Assembly: GCF_018613715.1 (NCBI RefSeq)
Contig: NZ_JAGGPT010000010.1
Location: 62,001-126,000 of the forward strand
Direction: 5' to 3'
Source: Chryseobacterium sp. ISL-6
GTDB taxonomy: Bacteria; Bacteroidota; Bacteroidia; Flavobacteriales; Weeksellaceae
Length of the DNA stretch: 64,000 nucleotides
Part shown: one piece after another, positions 26,788 to 36,182 of the stretch
How positions within the stretch are numbered: the stretch's first letter is position 1
How the letters are laid out: each line of letters starts with the position of its first letter
Position numbers and translations under genes: made by a program
Notes under the pieces: generated by a model
Told to the model about the DNA's origin: nothing
Seen by the model: the letters and a program-made list of their open reading frames with translations, nothing else
The model's database searches: none

Positions 26788-27963
26788 ATGAAGAAGCTTA
26801 TCTCCGGATTTTTTGTTTTTCTCACTGTCATTCTTTTTGCACAGGAATCTATCCAATTTCAGGATCTGCCATTTAAAGATCTTGTTGCTAAGGCTAAGAA
26901 GGAAAACAAGATAATTTTTATAGATGCTTATGCCTCTTGGTGTGGACCATGCAAGCTGATGGAAAAAAATGTTTTCACTAAAAAATCAGTAGGAGATTAT
27001 TACAATGCCAATTTTGTGAACGCCAGGTTCGACATGGAAAAAGGAGAAGGAAGGGAAATTGCCGCTAAATATGGCGTTCGTTCCTATCCTACTTACCTGT
27101 TTCTTAATGGTGATGGAGAATTGGTCTCTCAGAATCTTGGCTATATGGAAGAAAGTATTTTCTTAACAATGGCACAGGATATTAACTCCCCAAACAATAA
27201 AAAAGGATCTTTAAAAGATCGCTTTGCAAATGGTGAAAAAGACCCGGAATTTTTAATTAATATTATGAAATTAAATTCCACATCAGATTTTGATTTTGCA
27301 AAAAAAGCTTCTGAAAGATATTTTGAAAATAAGAAAAAAACAGAGGAGCTCTCTAAAGATGATATAGGATTCTTATTATTCTTTCTAAAATCTGTTGAAG
27401 ATCCAAATTATAAAATTTTCACTTCTAGAAAGGCTGATATCATTAAATATCTTCCCGAAGAAACTTATAAGGAATTTGACCATCAGCTTATATTATCAAA
27501 AATAGTTGTTCAATCTATTGATGAAAAAAATAAAAGAATCAACGAAGATTATTTTTTAAAAACAGCAGAACCTTTGGTTGGAAAATATGATGCTGAAGTA
27601 AAACTTAATCAAACTAAGCTAAGCTACTACGAGCAAAATGCTAATTATCCTGAGTATGAAAAAGCTGCCTTAGAATATTACAAGAATTCGGATTCATTTG
27701 AGCCCAATCAATTATTGAAAGCCGCTTGGATCTTCTCTGAACATATTAAAAATACTTCATCATTAAAAAAGGCTGTTGAATGGGCAGAAAAATCCGTCAT
27801 GAGAGGAGAAACATCTGAAAACACTTTTATTTTGGCGAAGCTTTATTTCTTAACAGGAAATAATGATATGGCAAAAACGTATGCTGAAATGTCAAAAAAT
27901 ATGGCAACACAAGCCAATAAAGATGCTACTTTGGCTGAAAGATTACTTAAACAAATCAAATAA
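26788..27963 (+). CDS. exported thioredoxin-fold protein
   Basis: The protein has 391 residues. A signal peptide (about 1-18, ending FAQ) is followed by a thioredoxin domain (about 25-135) with the redox motif WCGPC, Cys52 and Cys55. The remaining 250 residues are helical, with TPR-like character near the end (AKLYFLTGNNDMAKTYAEM). It probably works in the periplasm as a disulfide reductase or isomerase on unknown clients. It is the first gene of a tight three-gene run: the next gene begins 5 bp later. Confidence 0.87.
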   Translation: MKKLISGFFVFLTVILFAQESIQFQDLPFKDLVAKAKKENKIIFIDAYASWCGPCKLMEKNVFTKKSVGDYYNANFVNARFDMEKGEGREIAAKYGVRSYPTYLFLNGDGELVSQNLGYMEESIFLTMAQDINSPNNKKGSLKDRFANGEKDPEFLINIMKLNSTSDFDFAKKASERYFENKKKTEELSKDDIGFLLFFLKSVEDPNYKIFTSRKADIIKYLPEETYKEFDHQLILSKIVVQSIDEKNKRINEDYFLKTAEPLVGKYDAEVKLNQTKLSYYEQNANYPEYEKAALEYYKNSDSFEPNQLLKAAWIFSEHIKNTSSLKKAVEWAEKSVMRGETSENTFILAKLYFLTGNNDMAKTYAEMSKNMATQANKDATLAERLLKQIK

Positions 27964-27968
27964 ATTTC

Positions 27969-28613
27969 ATGAAGTACAAAATTTTAGCAGGTTTTCTTAG
28001 TCTACTTTCTATAGGAAATCTATATGCACAGGAAACAGAAAAGAATTTAGAACCTATACAGGAAAATGGAAAAAGTTTGTATGTAAAAGGCAATGCTCTT
28101 TTACTTCCAGTAGGAATACTGAATGCAGGACTAGAATATCAACTTGGCAAAAAATACACTTTACAGGGTGATGTTTTTATTTCTCCATGGAAATCTTTTG
28201 CAGGCCATGAATTCCAATACTATTCAATTTCTTTAGAAGGCAGATATTATTTTGATGAAGCCTTTAAACATTGGTATTTAGGAGCTAATCTTTCTGCTGC
28301 TTCTTTTGTATTACAAAAATGGAATTATTGGGGAAACGGCACATACACTAATGACAGAAATGAAAAATTTAAGAAATCCAATCTCTATCAAAAAGGCCTT
28401 TCTGTAATAGTTGGTGTCACTGCCGGTTATCAGTTCCAACTTTCTGAAAACTGGAACCTGGATGTTTATGCCACGGTAGGAACATCACAGGATTACTACA
28501 AAGGCTATGACCGCACTACAGGAAAACGTTATGATATAGCGCGTGAATATAATAAAAGTGGTGAGGTACTTCCTTACAGAGGTGGTATTATGATTTCGTA
28601 CAAAATAAAATAA
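27969..28613 (+). CDS. outer membrane beta-barrel protein, DUF3575-like
   Basis: The protein has 214 residues: a signal peptide ending LYAQ, then a small barrel with paired strands (LNAGLEYQLGKKYTLQGDVF, GLSVIVGVTAGYQFQLSENW) ending in SYKIK. The pattern fits DUF3575 barrels of Bacteroidota, whose role is unknown. It lies 5 bp after the thioredoxin-fold gene and 4 bp before a small membrane protein, so all three are likely one operon. Confidence 0.75.
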   Translation: MKYKILAGFLSLLSIGNLYAQETEKNLEPIQENGKSLYVKGNALLLPVGILNAGLEYQLGKKYTLQGDVFISPWKSFAGHEFQYYSISLEGRYYFDEAFKHWYLGANLSAASFVLQKWNYWGNGTYTNDRNEKFKKSNLYQKGLSVIVGVTAGYQFQLSENWNLDVYATVGTSQDYYKGYDRTTGKRYDIAREYNKSGEVLPYRGGIMISYKIK

Positions 28614-28617
28614 TGCA

Positions 28618-28824
28618 ATGAAGCTATTCGGAAAAAATCATATCATCATTTTGGTGATCACCTTTGTCATTCTTTTCTTGATGAATTACATCGGAAATGA
28701 TGCACCTGATAAATTACAAAGGGCTATTATGACGGCCTTTGCCGGAGTAGTTGGTTTATCTATTGGGCTTTTTATCCTTAATAAAGGTAAAAATGATAAG
28801 AATCCGCCGCAGGATTTTGATTAG
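28618..28824 (+). CDS. small two-helix membrane protein
   Basis: The protein has 68 residues with two hydrophobic helices (about 9-25 and 38-54), a short polar linker and a charged C-terminal tail. I do not recognise a family. It starts 4 bp after the barrel gene, and its stop codon overlaps the stop of the convergent NamZ gene within the four bases TTAG, leaving no room for a terminator. Confidence 0.65.
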   Translation: MKLFGKNHIIILVITFVILFLMNYIGNDAPDKLQRAIMTAFAGVVGLSIGLFILNKGKNDKNPPQDFD

Positions 28825-30017
28825 TTTTCGTAGACAATATATTTAGCTCTTACTTTTTCGAATTTTTCCAGGTCTGATTTCCAGGAAGCTTTGATTTCTG
28901 CAATTGATTTGCCTGCGATTATCTGTTTTCTGAATTCATCAGTTCCTGATAAAGTATCGAACCATAAATTTTTAAGGAAAAAATCCTGTTGTGGATTTTT
29001 ATAGTTTTTATATGCTTTGATCACCCATTCCAAATTCAATTCTCTTAAATCTGTTGTGTAGTTGGATAAGTTTTCACCATAACATAGCTGTCCATTAAGA
29101 AAAGGATCTTTAGCTCCATAATTAGGCTTTGGAGTAAATTGATAAGGCAGATTCTTCGTCCATGGTGAACCATATACCTGAAAAGGGTTATCCGTTCCTC
29201 TTCCTACAGAAACTTGGGTTCCTTCAAAAAAACATAAGCTAGGATATAAATTTATCGCTTTATCATTAGGTAAGTTAGGAGATGGCTTATCGGAAACTGA
29301 ATATCGGTGTTTTTTATGATAATTCAACATTGGAATCAACGTATATTTTGCCTGTATTCCATTTTTCATCCACTTTTCACCATTTACCATTTTTCCATAT
29401 TCGCCAATTGTTAAACCATATACTACAGGAACCTCATGCATTCCTACAAAGCTTGTCCATTTTTTTCTTAAAACGGGACCATCTGTATAACCATCATGTG
29501 GATTTGGACGGTCTAACACCATTACCTCAACATTATTCTCTGCAGCAGCTTCCATAAGATAAGTTAGTGTTGAAATATAAGTATAGAATCGGACACCAAC
29601 ATCCTGAATATCAAAAACTACAATATCAATTCCTTTCAACTGATCAGGTTTTGGCTTTTTATTATTTCCATATAGAGAAACAATAGGCACTCCTGTTTTA
29701 GCATCTACTCCATTTTTCACCGTTTCTCCGGCATCGGCATTTCCTCTGAAACCATGTTCAGGGGCAAAAATGGCTTTTATTTTAATGTTACTTTTTACTA
29801 GGAAATCTACCAAATGACTACGATCTTTCATCAAGCCTGTTTGATTGGTGACAATACCAATTGTTTTTCCTTTTAATAATGGTAAATAAAGCTCTGGCTG
29901 GTCTGCACCAGTCTTAAAATCATCTTTAGTTTGATTCTGAGAATAATATTGGTTGAATACTCCTAAAAAAATTAGGCAAATAAGAAGTAAATTTTTAATT
30001 TTGAGATCTAAATTCAT
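28821..30017 (-). CDS. namZ: exo-beta-N-acetylmuramidase NamZ-like (DUF1343)
   Basis: The protein has 398 residues from the ATG at 30017, which gives MNLDLKIKNL and a signal peptide ending near QYYSQ. The frame stays open further upstream but runs into the divergent permease gene. It has DUF1343 hallmarks: GIVTNQTG, FAPEHGFRG, FDIQDVGVRFYTY, DRPNPHDG and FFEGTQVSVGRGTDNPF. NamZ of Tannerella releases terminal MurNAc from peptidoglycan fragments, which points to a wall-recycling role in the periplasm. Its start lies only 4 bp from that of the divergent permease gene. Confidence 0.9.
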   Translation of the reverse strand: MNLDLKIKNLLLICLIFLGVFNQYYSQNQTKDDFKTGADQPELYLPLLKGKTIGIVTNQTGLMKDRSHLVDFLVKSNIKIKAIFAPEHGFRGNADAGETVKNGVDAKTGVPIVSLYGNNKKPKPDQLKGIDIVVFDIQDVGVRFYTYISTLTYLMEAAAENNVEVMVLDRPNPHDGYTDGPVLRKKWTSFVGMHEVPVVYGLTIGEYGKMVNGEKWMKNGIQAKYTLIPMLNYHKKHRYSVSDKPSPNLPNDKAINLYPSLCFFEGTQVSVGRGTDNPFQVYGSPWTKNLPYQFTPKPNYGAKDPFLNGQLCYGENLSNYTTDLRELNLEWVIKAYKNYKNPQQDFFLKNLWFDTLSGTDEFRKQIIAGKSIAEIKASWKSDLEKFEKVRAKYIVYEN

Positions 30018-30021
30018 AAGC

Positions 30022-31251
30022 TTGAACTTTCCTTTATATTTCTCTAGAAAAATAGCGTTTTCCAAAGATAACAAAAATAATCTTTCAAGGGTTATCATCT
30101 TCATAGGCAGGCTTTCTGTGGCTCTAGGAATCATTGTTTCATTAATTACCGTATCAACAGGTTTCGGTTCAAAAAAAGCGATCAAAGAAAGACTTGCAGA
30201 TTTTAGTGGGCATATTACTGTAAAATCCACACGATCAAATTCATCATACAATACTTCTGTTCTTGATAAACAGGGCCTAAATATTCAAAAAATAAAAGCG
30301 CTTCCTGATGTTGAAAGCGTTCAAAAATATGCTATGGTTACTGGTATTATGCGTAATGAGCATAATTTCGCCGGGATTATATTTAAAGGAATAGGTAAAG
30401 ATTTTGACAGTGCCCGCTTTAAAAAATTTTTAATAGCAGGCAGGACTCCAAAAGTAACAGAAGAAGGTTATAACCATGGGGTTACTATTTCTCAAAAGAT
30501 TGCCAATGATCTGCATTTAAAAGTTAAGGACAGCATTGTTACTATATTTTCGAAAGCTGATCAGAAACCTATTTATAGAAAATTCGAAGTCGTTGGAATT
30601 TACAGGACTGACATTAAGATGATTGATGAACAGTTTGTAATTGGCGGAATTAATCATGTAAGAAAGATTCAGGATATGAAACCTGATGATATAGGGGGAC
30701 TGGATATTTTCTTTAAAAACGTTAATGATATTGATAGTGACTTTCCAGAAATTGAAAAATTAATCGGTTATAAGAACTACGCTGAAAAAGCAACTGAAAA
30801 GTTTCCCCAAATTACTGATTGGATAAGCATTTTTGATACTAATATCGCTTTGATCATCATTATTATGCTCATCGTCGTGATCATTAATATCATCATGGTT
30901 CTCTTAATCCTTATCATTGAAAGAACAAATTCTATTGGTTTATTAAAAACTTTGGGAGCAAGTAATTCCCAGATAAGAGCTACGTTCATTAATTATACCT
31001 TGATCATCATGGTTCCTGGGCTTTTATATGGAAATATTATAGGGCTGGGCTTATTATTGTTACAGAAGTTTTTTGGAATTATAAAGTTGAATCCTGAGAA
31101 TTACTATGTAAGTACAGTTCCTGTTGACCTCAACCCTATTGCCATCATTTCAATTTCTGTAGGAATATTGATTATCTCTGCATTAGCATTGATTGTTCCA
31201 AGTTATCTGATCAGTAAGATTTCACCAGTTAAAGCCATTAAATACAATTAA
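30022..31251 (+). CDS. FtsX-like ABC transporter permease (LolC/E type)
   Basis: The protein is about 409 residues from a TTG at 30022 (LNFPLYFSRKIAFS). The frame is open to an ATG at 29953, but that extension overlaps namZ and reads as a basic low-quality tail. There is one helix near the N-terminus (IIFIGRLSVALGIIVSLITV), a ~220-residue periplasmic MacB-like domain, and three helices in the last ~140 residues (NIIMVLLILIIERTNSIGLL is the FtsX signature). It probably belongs to a LolCDE-like lipoprotein release system or a related exporter. The ATPase is not adjacent. Confidence 0.87.
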   Translation: MNFPLYFSRKIAFSKDNKNNLSRVIIFIGRLSVALGIIVSLITVSTGFGSKKAIKERLADFSGHITVKSTRSNSSYNTSVLDKQGLNIQKIKALPDVESVQKYAMVTGIMRNEHNFAGIIFKGIGKDFDSARFKKFLIAGRTPKVTEEGYNHGVTISQKIANDLHLKVKDSIVTIFSKADQKPIYRKFEVVGIYRTDIKMIDEQFVIGGINHVRKIQDMKPDDIGGLDIFFKNVNDIDSDFPEIEKLIGYKNYAEKATEKFPQITDWISIFDTNIALIIIIMLIVVIINIIMVLLILIIERTNSIGLLKTLGASNSQIRATFINYTLIIMVPGLLYGNIIGLGLLLLQKFFGIIKLNPENYYVSTVPVDLNPIAIISISVGILIISALALIVPSYLISKISPVKAIKYN

Positions 31252-31368
31252 GCTTAAATCATTTCTTATTCTTAAAAACAGAGTAAACGAATTATATAGG
31301 AAGTCCAAACTATATTATAATTGGTTCATTTTACTTTGAGGCAAACTTTATAAATAATTTTAAAGCTG

Positions 31369-31376
31369 TATCTTTG
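31369..31376 (+). promoter_or_regulatory. -7 promoter box of cysteine synthase gene
   Basis: TATCTTTG matches TAnnTTTG exactly, 20 nt upstream of the ATG at 31396. A clear -33 TTG at normal spacing is not seen. Confidence 0.5.
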
Positions 31377-31395
31377 CAAGGCTTATAAAACAAGT

Positions 31396-32379
31396 ATGAA
31401 ATACGCAAAAAATATTCTTGAAACTATAGGAAACACGCCACTAGTAAAACTTAATAAGGTTTTGGGTGAAGACTTTCCCGCATTAGTTTTAGCCAAAGTT
31501 GAAACTTTCAATCCTGGAAATTCTGTAAAAGACAGAATGGCTCTTAAAATGATTGAAGATGCCGAAAAAGACGGCAGATTAAAACCCGGAGGAACCATTA
31601 TTGAAGGTACTTCTGGAAATACAGGAATGGGATTAGCTCTTGCAGCCATCATCAAAGGCTACAAATGTATTTTTGTAACCAATTCCAAGCAATCAAAGGA
31701 AAAATGTGATATTCTCCGTGCGGTGGGAGCAGAAGTTATTGTTTGCCCAACGGATGTAAAACCTACAGATCCTCGTTCTTATTATTCAGTTTCCAAGAGA
31801 CTGGCTAAAGAGACTGAAAACGGATGGTATGTTAATCAATATGACAACTTATCCAACAGAGCAGCTCATTATGAATCAACGGCTCCTGAAATCTGGGAAC
31901 AGACAGAAGGAAAACTTACTCATTTTGTAGTCGGCGCCGGAACAGGAGGTACCATTACCGGATGTGGAAAATTCTTTAAAGAAAGAAATTCAGACATTAA
32001 AGTAATTGGCATTGATACTTACGGTTCTATACTAAAGGAATTCCATGAAACAGGTGAACTTCATTATGATCATGCTTATACCTATATTACAGAAGGAATT
32101 GGGGAAGATATTATTCCTGAAAACTATGATATGTCTGTTATCGATCATTTCGAAAAAGTAACAGATAAAGATGGTGCTATTTACGCAAGAAAGCTGGCTA
32201 AAGAAGAAGGGATCTTCTGTGGTTATTCGGCAGGAAGTGCGATGGCTGCGTTAGTACAAATGAAAGAGCAGTTTACTAAAGATGACGTGATCGTTGTTTT
32301 ACTTCATGATCACGGTTCAAGATATGTAGGAAAGATCTATAATGATGAATGGATGAAAGAAATGGGTTGGTTAGATTAA
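31396..32379 (+). CDS. PLP-dependent cysteine synthase / cystathionine beta-synthase family enzyme
   Basis: The protein has 327 residues of fold type II PLP enzyme. The cofactor lysine is Lys45 in NPGNSVKDR, the substrate loop is GTSGNTG (71-77) and the phosphate cup is GAGTGGT (180-186). The C-terminal GSRYVGKIYNDEWM resembles the end of the CBS catalytic core more than CysK, but no CBS regulatory domain is attached. It makes cysteine from O-acetylserine plus sulfide, or cystathionine from serine plus homocysteine. Sequence alone does not settle which. It stands alone with its own promoter box and terminator. Confidence 0.92.
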   Translation: MKYAKNILETIGNTPLVKLNKVLGEDFPALVLAKVETFNPGNSVKDRMALKMIEDAEKDGRLKPGGTIIEGTSGNTGMGLALAAIIKGYKCIFVTNSKQSKEKCDILRAVGAEVIVCPTDVKPTDPRSYYSVSKRLAKETENGWYVNQYDNLSNRAAHYESTAPEIWEQTEGKLTHFVVGAGTGGTITGCGKFFKERNSDIKVIGIDTYGSILKEFHETGELHYDHAYTYITEGIGEDIIPENYDMSVIDHFEKVTDKDGAIYARKLAKEEGIFCGYSAGSAMAALVQMKEQFTKDDVIVVLLHDHGSRYVGKIYNDEWMKEMGWLD

Positions 32380-32390
32380 ACGATAAATAA

Positions 32391-32421
32391 AAAAATCAGA
32401 GCTGTTTGCTCTGATTTTTTT
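32391..32421. terminator. terminator between convergent genes
   Basis: AATCAGAGC and GCTCTGATT pair around TGTTT, with an A-run before and a T-run after. It can serve both the synthase and the YcxB-like gene. Confidence 0.85.
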
Positions 32422-32944
32422 ATTTTATATTTTTCTTTACAGCCTGTATTAATATGTTATAATCCTGCTTAGTCATTGACTTCTGAGGAAACATATAATT
32501 ATATTTACCTTCCAAAGAAATATAATCCTCATTGATATCAGCTGTTGTGAATTCTTTCCATGTACTGAGTTCATGCTGATCATTAAGATTAACATTAAAA
32601 GTTTCACTGTTAAATCTTATTTCATAAATGCCTGCTTTTTCAAGTGATTTTAAATATCTGTTCACCTCTTTTTTCCATCTCGATACCTTGTTGATGGCTA
32701 CTGAAAGATACACAGCACAAAGAAGGAAAACAAAGCTTATGAAATATAGAACCCCAAAGCTTTCCTGACTTAAATTTCCTTTTAGACAAAATGTTATAAA
32801 GAAAATAAGGGCAACAATAATCGTGATAATTGTTTTGCTTTTGGTTGTAGGTGAAAAAAATAAACTTCCCTGATTTCCTTTAAAGTAAATCTCTTCGAAA
32901 TCCTTTCTGTTTACATTTAGCCTGATCACTTTTTCGTCACTCAT
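32420..32944 (-). CDS. YcxB-like membrane protein
   Basis: The protein has 174 residues. Two hydrophobic helices sit around residues 38-55 and 62-80, followed by a soluble ~90-residue domain with KEFTTADINEDYISL, which resembles the YcxB-like C-terminal domain. Function is not known in any detail. It lies 42 bp downstream of the cbpM-like gene on the same strand. Confidence 0.65.
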   Translation of the reverse strand: MSDEKVIRLNVNRKDFEEIYFKGNQGSLFFSPTTKSKTIITIIVALIFFITFCLKGNLSQESFGVLYFISFVFLLCAVYLSVAINKVSRWKKEVNRYLKSLEKAGIYEIRFNSETFNVNLNDQHELSTWKEFTTADINEDYISLEGKYNYMFPQKSMTKQDYNILIQAVKKNIK

Positions 32945-32986
32945 TTCGTGAAAGTATTTAATTTGTTTGAAGATTGCAAAACTAAA

Positions 32987-33289
32987 TTAAATATCTTCAT
33001 AATGAGCATTTATTGCAGAAAGTTTAGTTAAGAGATCTTTATTCTTTTGTTTAAGATCCGCCATTTTCTGAAGCATGTCGTGAATAACCTCTAAACCAGG
33101 CAGATTAATTTCAAGATCATAATGCCAATTGGTAAACCTTTCAAAAGCTGGCAGATCTTCATACAATAAATATCGTACATCATCTTCTGTCTGCACCCGA
33201 AGCAGGCCATATTCTACCAGTTCATCAAAAAAAGTAATCTCTATATTGTATATTTTTACGAGTTCCTCTCGTGATATCTTCTCGTCCAT
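32987..33289 (-). CDS. chaperone modulator CbpM-like
   Basis: The protein has 100 residues, with a MerR-like winged helix at the N-terminus (SREELVKIYNIEITFFDELV) and a C-terminal coiled helix (VIHDMLQKMADLKQKNKDLL). CbpM binds the J domain of CbpA and inhibits it. The gene is 3 bp downstream of a CbpA-like DnaJ gene, the usual arrangement, which supports the call. Confidence 0.85.
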   Translation of the reverse strand: MDEKISREELVKIYNIEITFFDELVEYGLLRVQTEDDVRYLLYEDLPAFERFTNWHYDLEINLPGLEVIHDMLQKMADLKQKNKDLLTKLSAINAHYEDI

Positions 33290-33292
33290 GGT

Positions 33293-34207
33293 TTAAGAAT
33301 TTTTAAGTTGTTCAAAAAGTTCTTTTTGCTTATCAGTAAGATTTGTTGGTAATTTCACTTCATAGGTTACAAACAAATCACCAAAATGCCCCTCTTTTTT
33401 ATACACCGGAAATCCTTTTCCTTTTAATCTTACTGTTAATCCACTCTGAGTTTCAGGTTTTACTTTTAGATTGACAAGACCATCCAATGTATTTACTTTT
33501 ACATCTCCTCCTAAAACAGCGGTATACAAATCAACTGACACTTTTGTCTTAAGATCATTCCCTGCTCTTTCAAAATCAGGATCTGGTGGAATACTGAATG
33601 TAATATATAAATCGCCTGATGGACCACCGTTAATGCCTGGATTTCCATGGCCTTTTAATTTAATCTGCTGTCCATCATATACTCCGGCAGGAATTGTTAT
33701 TCTTACCTTTTTACCATTGATCTCAAAAGTCTGTGGGTGTGTTTTAGCAGCATCTTTTAGCTGTAAATTGAGCTCAGCCTGAACATCCTGTCCTTTGAAT
33801 TTCCCGGAAGCGCTTCCACGAGAGCTTCTCCCAAAGCCTCCACCTTGTCCAAACATGCTTTGAAAAAAGTCTGAAAAATCTTCACCTTCTCCAAAATCAG
33901 CCCCTGAATATCCACCCCCATAACTTTGACCTTGATTTTGATATTGTCTTTGCTGTTGTTGAGCTTTCTCATATTCTTCACCATGTTTCCAGTTTTCACC
34001 ATATTTATCATATTTGCTGCGGTTCTCAGGATTACTCAGAACTTCATTAGCTTCGTTCAGCTCTTTGAATTTTCGCTCAGCCTCTTTATCATCGGGATTA
34101 AGATCGGGATGTAGTTTTCTTGCCAGCTTCCGATATGCTTTTTTGATATCATCCTGCGTGGCTTTTTTATCTACGCCCAGAATTTTATAGTAATCTATAT
34201 AAGCCAT
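33293..34207 (-). CDS. CbpA-like DnaJ co-chaperone
   Basis: The protein has 304 residues. Residues 1-70 form the J domain with the HPD tripeptide (KLHPDLNPDD). A Gly/Phe/Gln-rich linker follows (about 80-130). Two beta-sandwich substrate domains (about 130-300) are of the DnaJ C-terminal type. The zinc-finger of true DnaJ is absent, as in CbpA. It should stimulate DnaK ATPase and deliver unfolded clients. It is the first gene of a DnaJ/CbpM pair. Confidence 0.93.
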   Translation of the reverse strand: MAYIDYYKILGVDKKATQDDIKKAYRKLARKLHPDLNPDDKEAERKFKELNEANEVLSNPENRSKYDKYGENWKHGEEYEKAQQQQRQYQNQGQSYGGGYSGADFGEGEDFSDFFQSMFGQGGGFGRSSRGSASGKFKGQDVQAELNLQLKDAAKTHPQTFEINGKKVRITIPAGVYDGQQIKLKGHGNPGINGGPSGDLYITFSIPPDPDFERAGNDLKTKVSVDLYTAVLGGDVKVNTLDGLVNLKVKPETQSGLTVRLKGKGFPVYKKEGHFGDLFVTYEVKLPTNLTDKQKELFEQLKNS

Positions 34208-34301
34208 AGAAACGTTTATTTACTCAAATTTAGAAAAATTAAGCCTGAAAATTATATAATAATATGTTAAAAATAAACCTATCTTTGATAAAAAGCAGCG
34301 C

Positions 34302-35507
34302 ATGAAAGAGGTATTTAAAAACTACTCAGGAATTTTACTTTTACTATTAGGAATCATAGTTGGAAGCATCATCGGCATTACTGCACCCGGATTTGTTGGA
34401 TACATTAAACCTCTTGGGGATATCTTCCTTAATTTACTTTTTGTGAGTGTTGTTCCATTGGTATTTTTTGCTGTATCTAATTCAATAGCTTCTTTAGAAC
34501 AACAGTCAAAGTTTGGAAAAATCATCGCTGTGATGTCATTTACTTTTCTGTTCTTTATACTTACTGCGGCTATTTTTACCATTGGCGCTGTTTATCTTTT
34601 TCCTATGTCTCCTATTTCAGGAAGTTCACAGATCATATCTGAAGGAACGGATAATGAGACCTGGGGTAACAGGATTGTCAGCTTCTTTACCGTGGGTGAG
34701 TTTACAGAGTTGTTTTCCAGAAAAAACATGCTTGCCTTGTTGATATTTGCTTTTCTTACTGGTTTTGCGGCCAGAAAAACCGGTGAAAGCGGAAAACCAT
34801 TCAGAGCATTTATAGCTTCAGGATATGAAGTGATGAAAGAATTGCTTATGCTTGTTATGAAACTAGCACCAATAGGTCTGGGAGCTTATTTTGCTTATCA
34901 GGTAGCTACTGTCGGACCTCAGCTTTTCGGATTTTATGGCAAACCCCTGGGAATCTATTATATTGTAGGGACTATTTATTTCTTTATATTTTTCACGTTG
35001 TATACTTTCATGGCCAATGGACGAAATGGAGTTAAGAGTTTCTGGAAGAACGCTCCCTATCCTACACTGACTGCATTAAGTACCTGCAGTAGTTTTGCAA
35101 CAATGCCTGCGAATTTACAGGCTGCTTCAAAAATTGGTATTCCAACCTCAATAGCCAATCTTGTTATTCCGATCGGCACTACTTTACATAAAAATGGTTC
35201 TTCTATATCTTCAATTATTAAGATCTATGTAGCATTTTTAATCATTGGAAAGGACTTTTTCGAACCCTCAAATCTGATTTTAGCACTGGGGATTACTGTT
35301 TTTGTAAGTATTGTAGAAGGTGGAATTCCTAATGGTGGCTATATTGGTGAGCTGCTGATGATTTCTGTTTACAAATTGCCACATGAAGCAATTCCTGCGG
35401 TAATGATTATTGGAACATTGGTAGATCCCTTGGCTACAGTTTTAAACGCTGTCGGTAATGTCGTCGCAGCTATGTTTGTAAATCGGTTTGTGAAGGTCGA
35501 TAGCTGA
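34302..35507 (+). CDS. dicarboxylate/amino acid:cation symporter
   Basis: The protein has 401 residues of the DAACS (GltP/DctA) family with about eight helices and two re-entrant loops. The first hairpin serine-rich motif reads STCSSFATMP, and the TM7 region reads HKNGSSISS where GltP-type proteins have an NMDG motif. The final helix motif is NAVGNVVAAMF in place of the usual N-x-x-GD. These deviations at the Asp positions suggest a substrate other than glutamate or aspartate, or altered ion coupling. It is a single gene next to the divergent dnaJ-like gene. Confidence 0.9.
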   Translation: MKEVFKNYSGILLLLLGIIVGSIIGITAPGFVGYIKPLGDIFLNLLFVSVVPLVFFAVSNSIASLEQQSKFGKIIAVMSFTFLFFILTAAIFTIGAVYLFPMSPISGSSQIISEGTDNETWGNRIVSFFTVGEFTELFSRKNMLALLIFAFLTGFAARKTGESGKPFRAFIASGYEVMKELLMLVMKLAPIGLGAYFAYQVATVGPQLFGFYGKPLGIYYIVGTIYFFIFFTLYTFMANGRNGVKSFWKNAPYPTLTALSTCSSFATMPANLQAASKIGIPTSIANLVIPIGTTLHKNGSSISSIIKIYVAFLIIGKDFFEPSNLILALGITVFVSIVEGGIPNGGYIGELLMISVYKLPHEAIPAVMIIGTLVDPLATVLNAVGNVVAAMFVNRFVKVDS

Positions 35508-35550
35508 AAGATTTCTGTTAAAATATTTCTAAGAGGATTTATATTAAACT

Positions 35551-35580
35551 CGAGCAGATTTTGCAGATCGAGCAGATTTT
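35551..35580. repeat. short direct repeat
   Basis: CGAGCAGATTTT occurs at 35551-35562 and again at 35569-35580, an 18-bp period. Similar GCAGATTTTGCAGAT runs are, from memory, frequent between genes of this group. Confidence 0.5.
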
Positions 35581-35598
35581 ATTTCTGTTGTTAAGATC

Positions 35599-35982
35599 TT
35601 ATTCACTGCGCTTCACTGGTTCCAGGTTTTCATATTCTTCAGGAGTGAAAAGTTTATATTCTACTTTAAAGGTTTTACCTAATGGTGTTTCCAAAGAAAA
35701 ACCTCCCGGACCAAAACCATCTGTAACATCTAATGTAAAGTGGGAGTACTTCCAGTATTCGAACAGATCGCGATCGATCCAAAATTCATGGCCGTTGATG
35801 GTTCCAATCATTGCATCATTCATCCGTGGATAGAAACCGCCTTTTTCAAAACATTGGGGCTGGGTTCCTTCACAACATCCACCAGCTTGATAGAACATGA
35901 GATCACCATATTTCTTTTCTAATTCCCAAATGACTTCAAGTGCTTTTTCTGTAGCAGACAATCTGGATATTTTTGTTTCCAT
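35599..35982 (-). CDS. DUF779 protein
   Basis: The protein has 127 residues. The conserved cysteine cluster GGCCEGTQPQC and the stretch FWIDRDLFEYWKYSHFTLDV identify DUF779, whose genes commonly lie beside aldehyde dehydrogenase genes. Here the dehydrogenase lies 343 bp upstream on the same strand. The cysteines may bind metal or react with aldehydes. The role is unproven. Confidence 0.85.
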   Translation of the reverse strand: METKISRLSATEKALEVIWELEKKYGDLMFYQAGGCCEGTQPQCFEKGGFYPRMNDAMIGTINGHEFWIDRDLFEYWKYSHFTLDVTDGFGPGGFSLETPLGKTFKVEYKLFTPEEYENLEPVKRSE

Positions 35983-36182
35983 TTTTTTAGTTTTGAATTA
36001 ATTGCAAGGTGTATTTTTCTGTTTTTAAGACGCACTTCCCATTAGTATAGCTATCTCTTATAAAGTTAAATAAACCTGACAAAACAAGTCCTGTCAGGCT
36101 ATATTAACTTAAAATATTAATTGGGTTCACCAATTTATATGATTCTAAAATAATACTGAAAAAGCATTAACATTACAATTTT

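Noticed and set aside
29953..30021. Upstream ATG extension of the FtsX-like permease
   Set aside because: It would overlap namZ on the other strand and adds a basic tail with no family match; the TTG at 30022 gives the conserved start.
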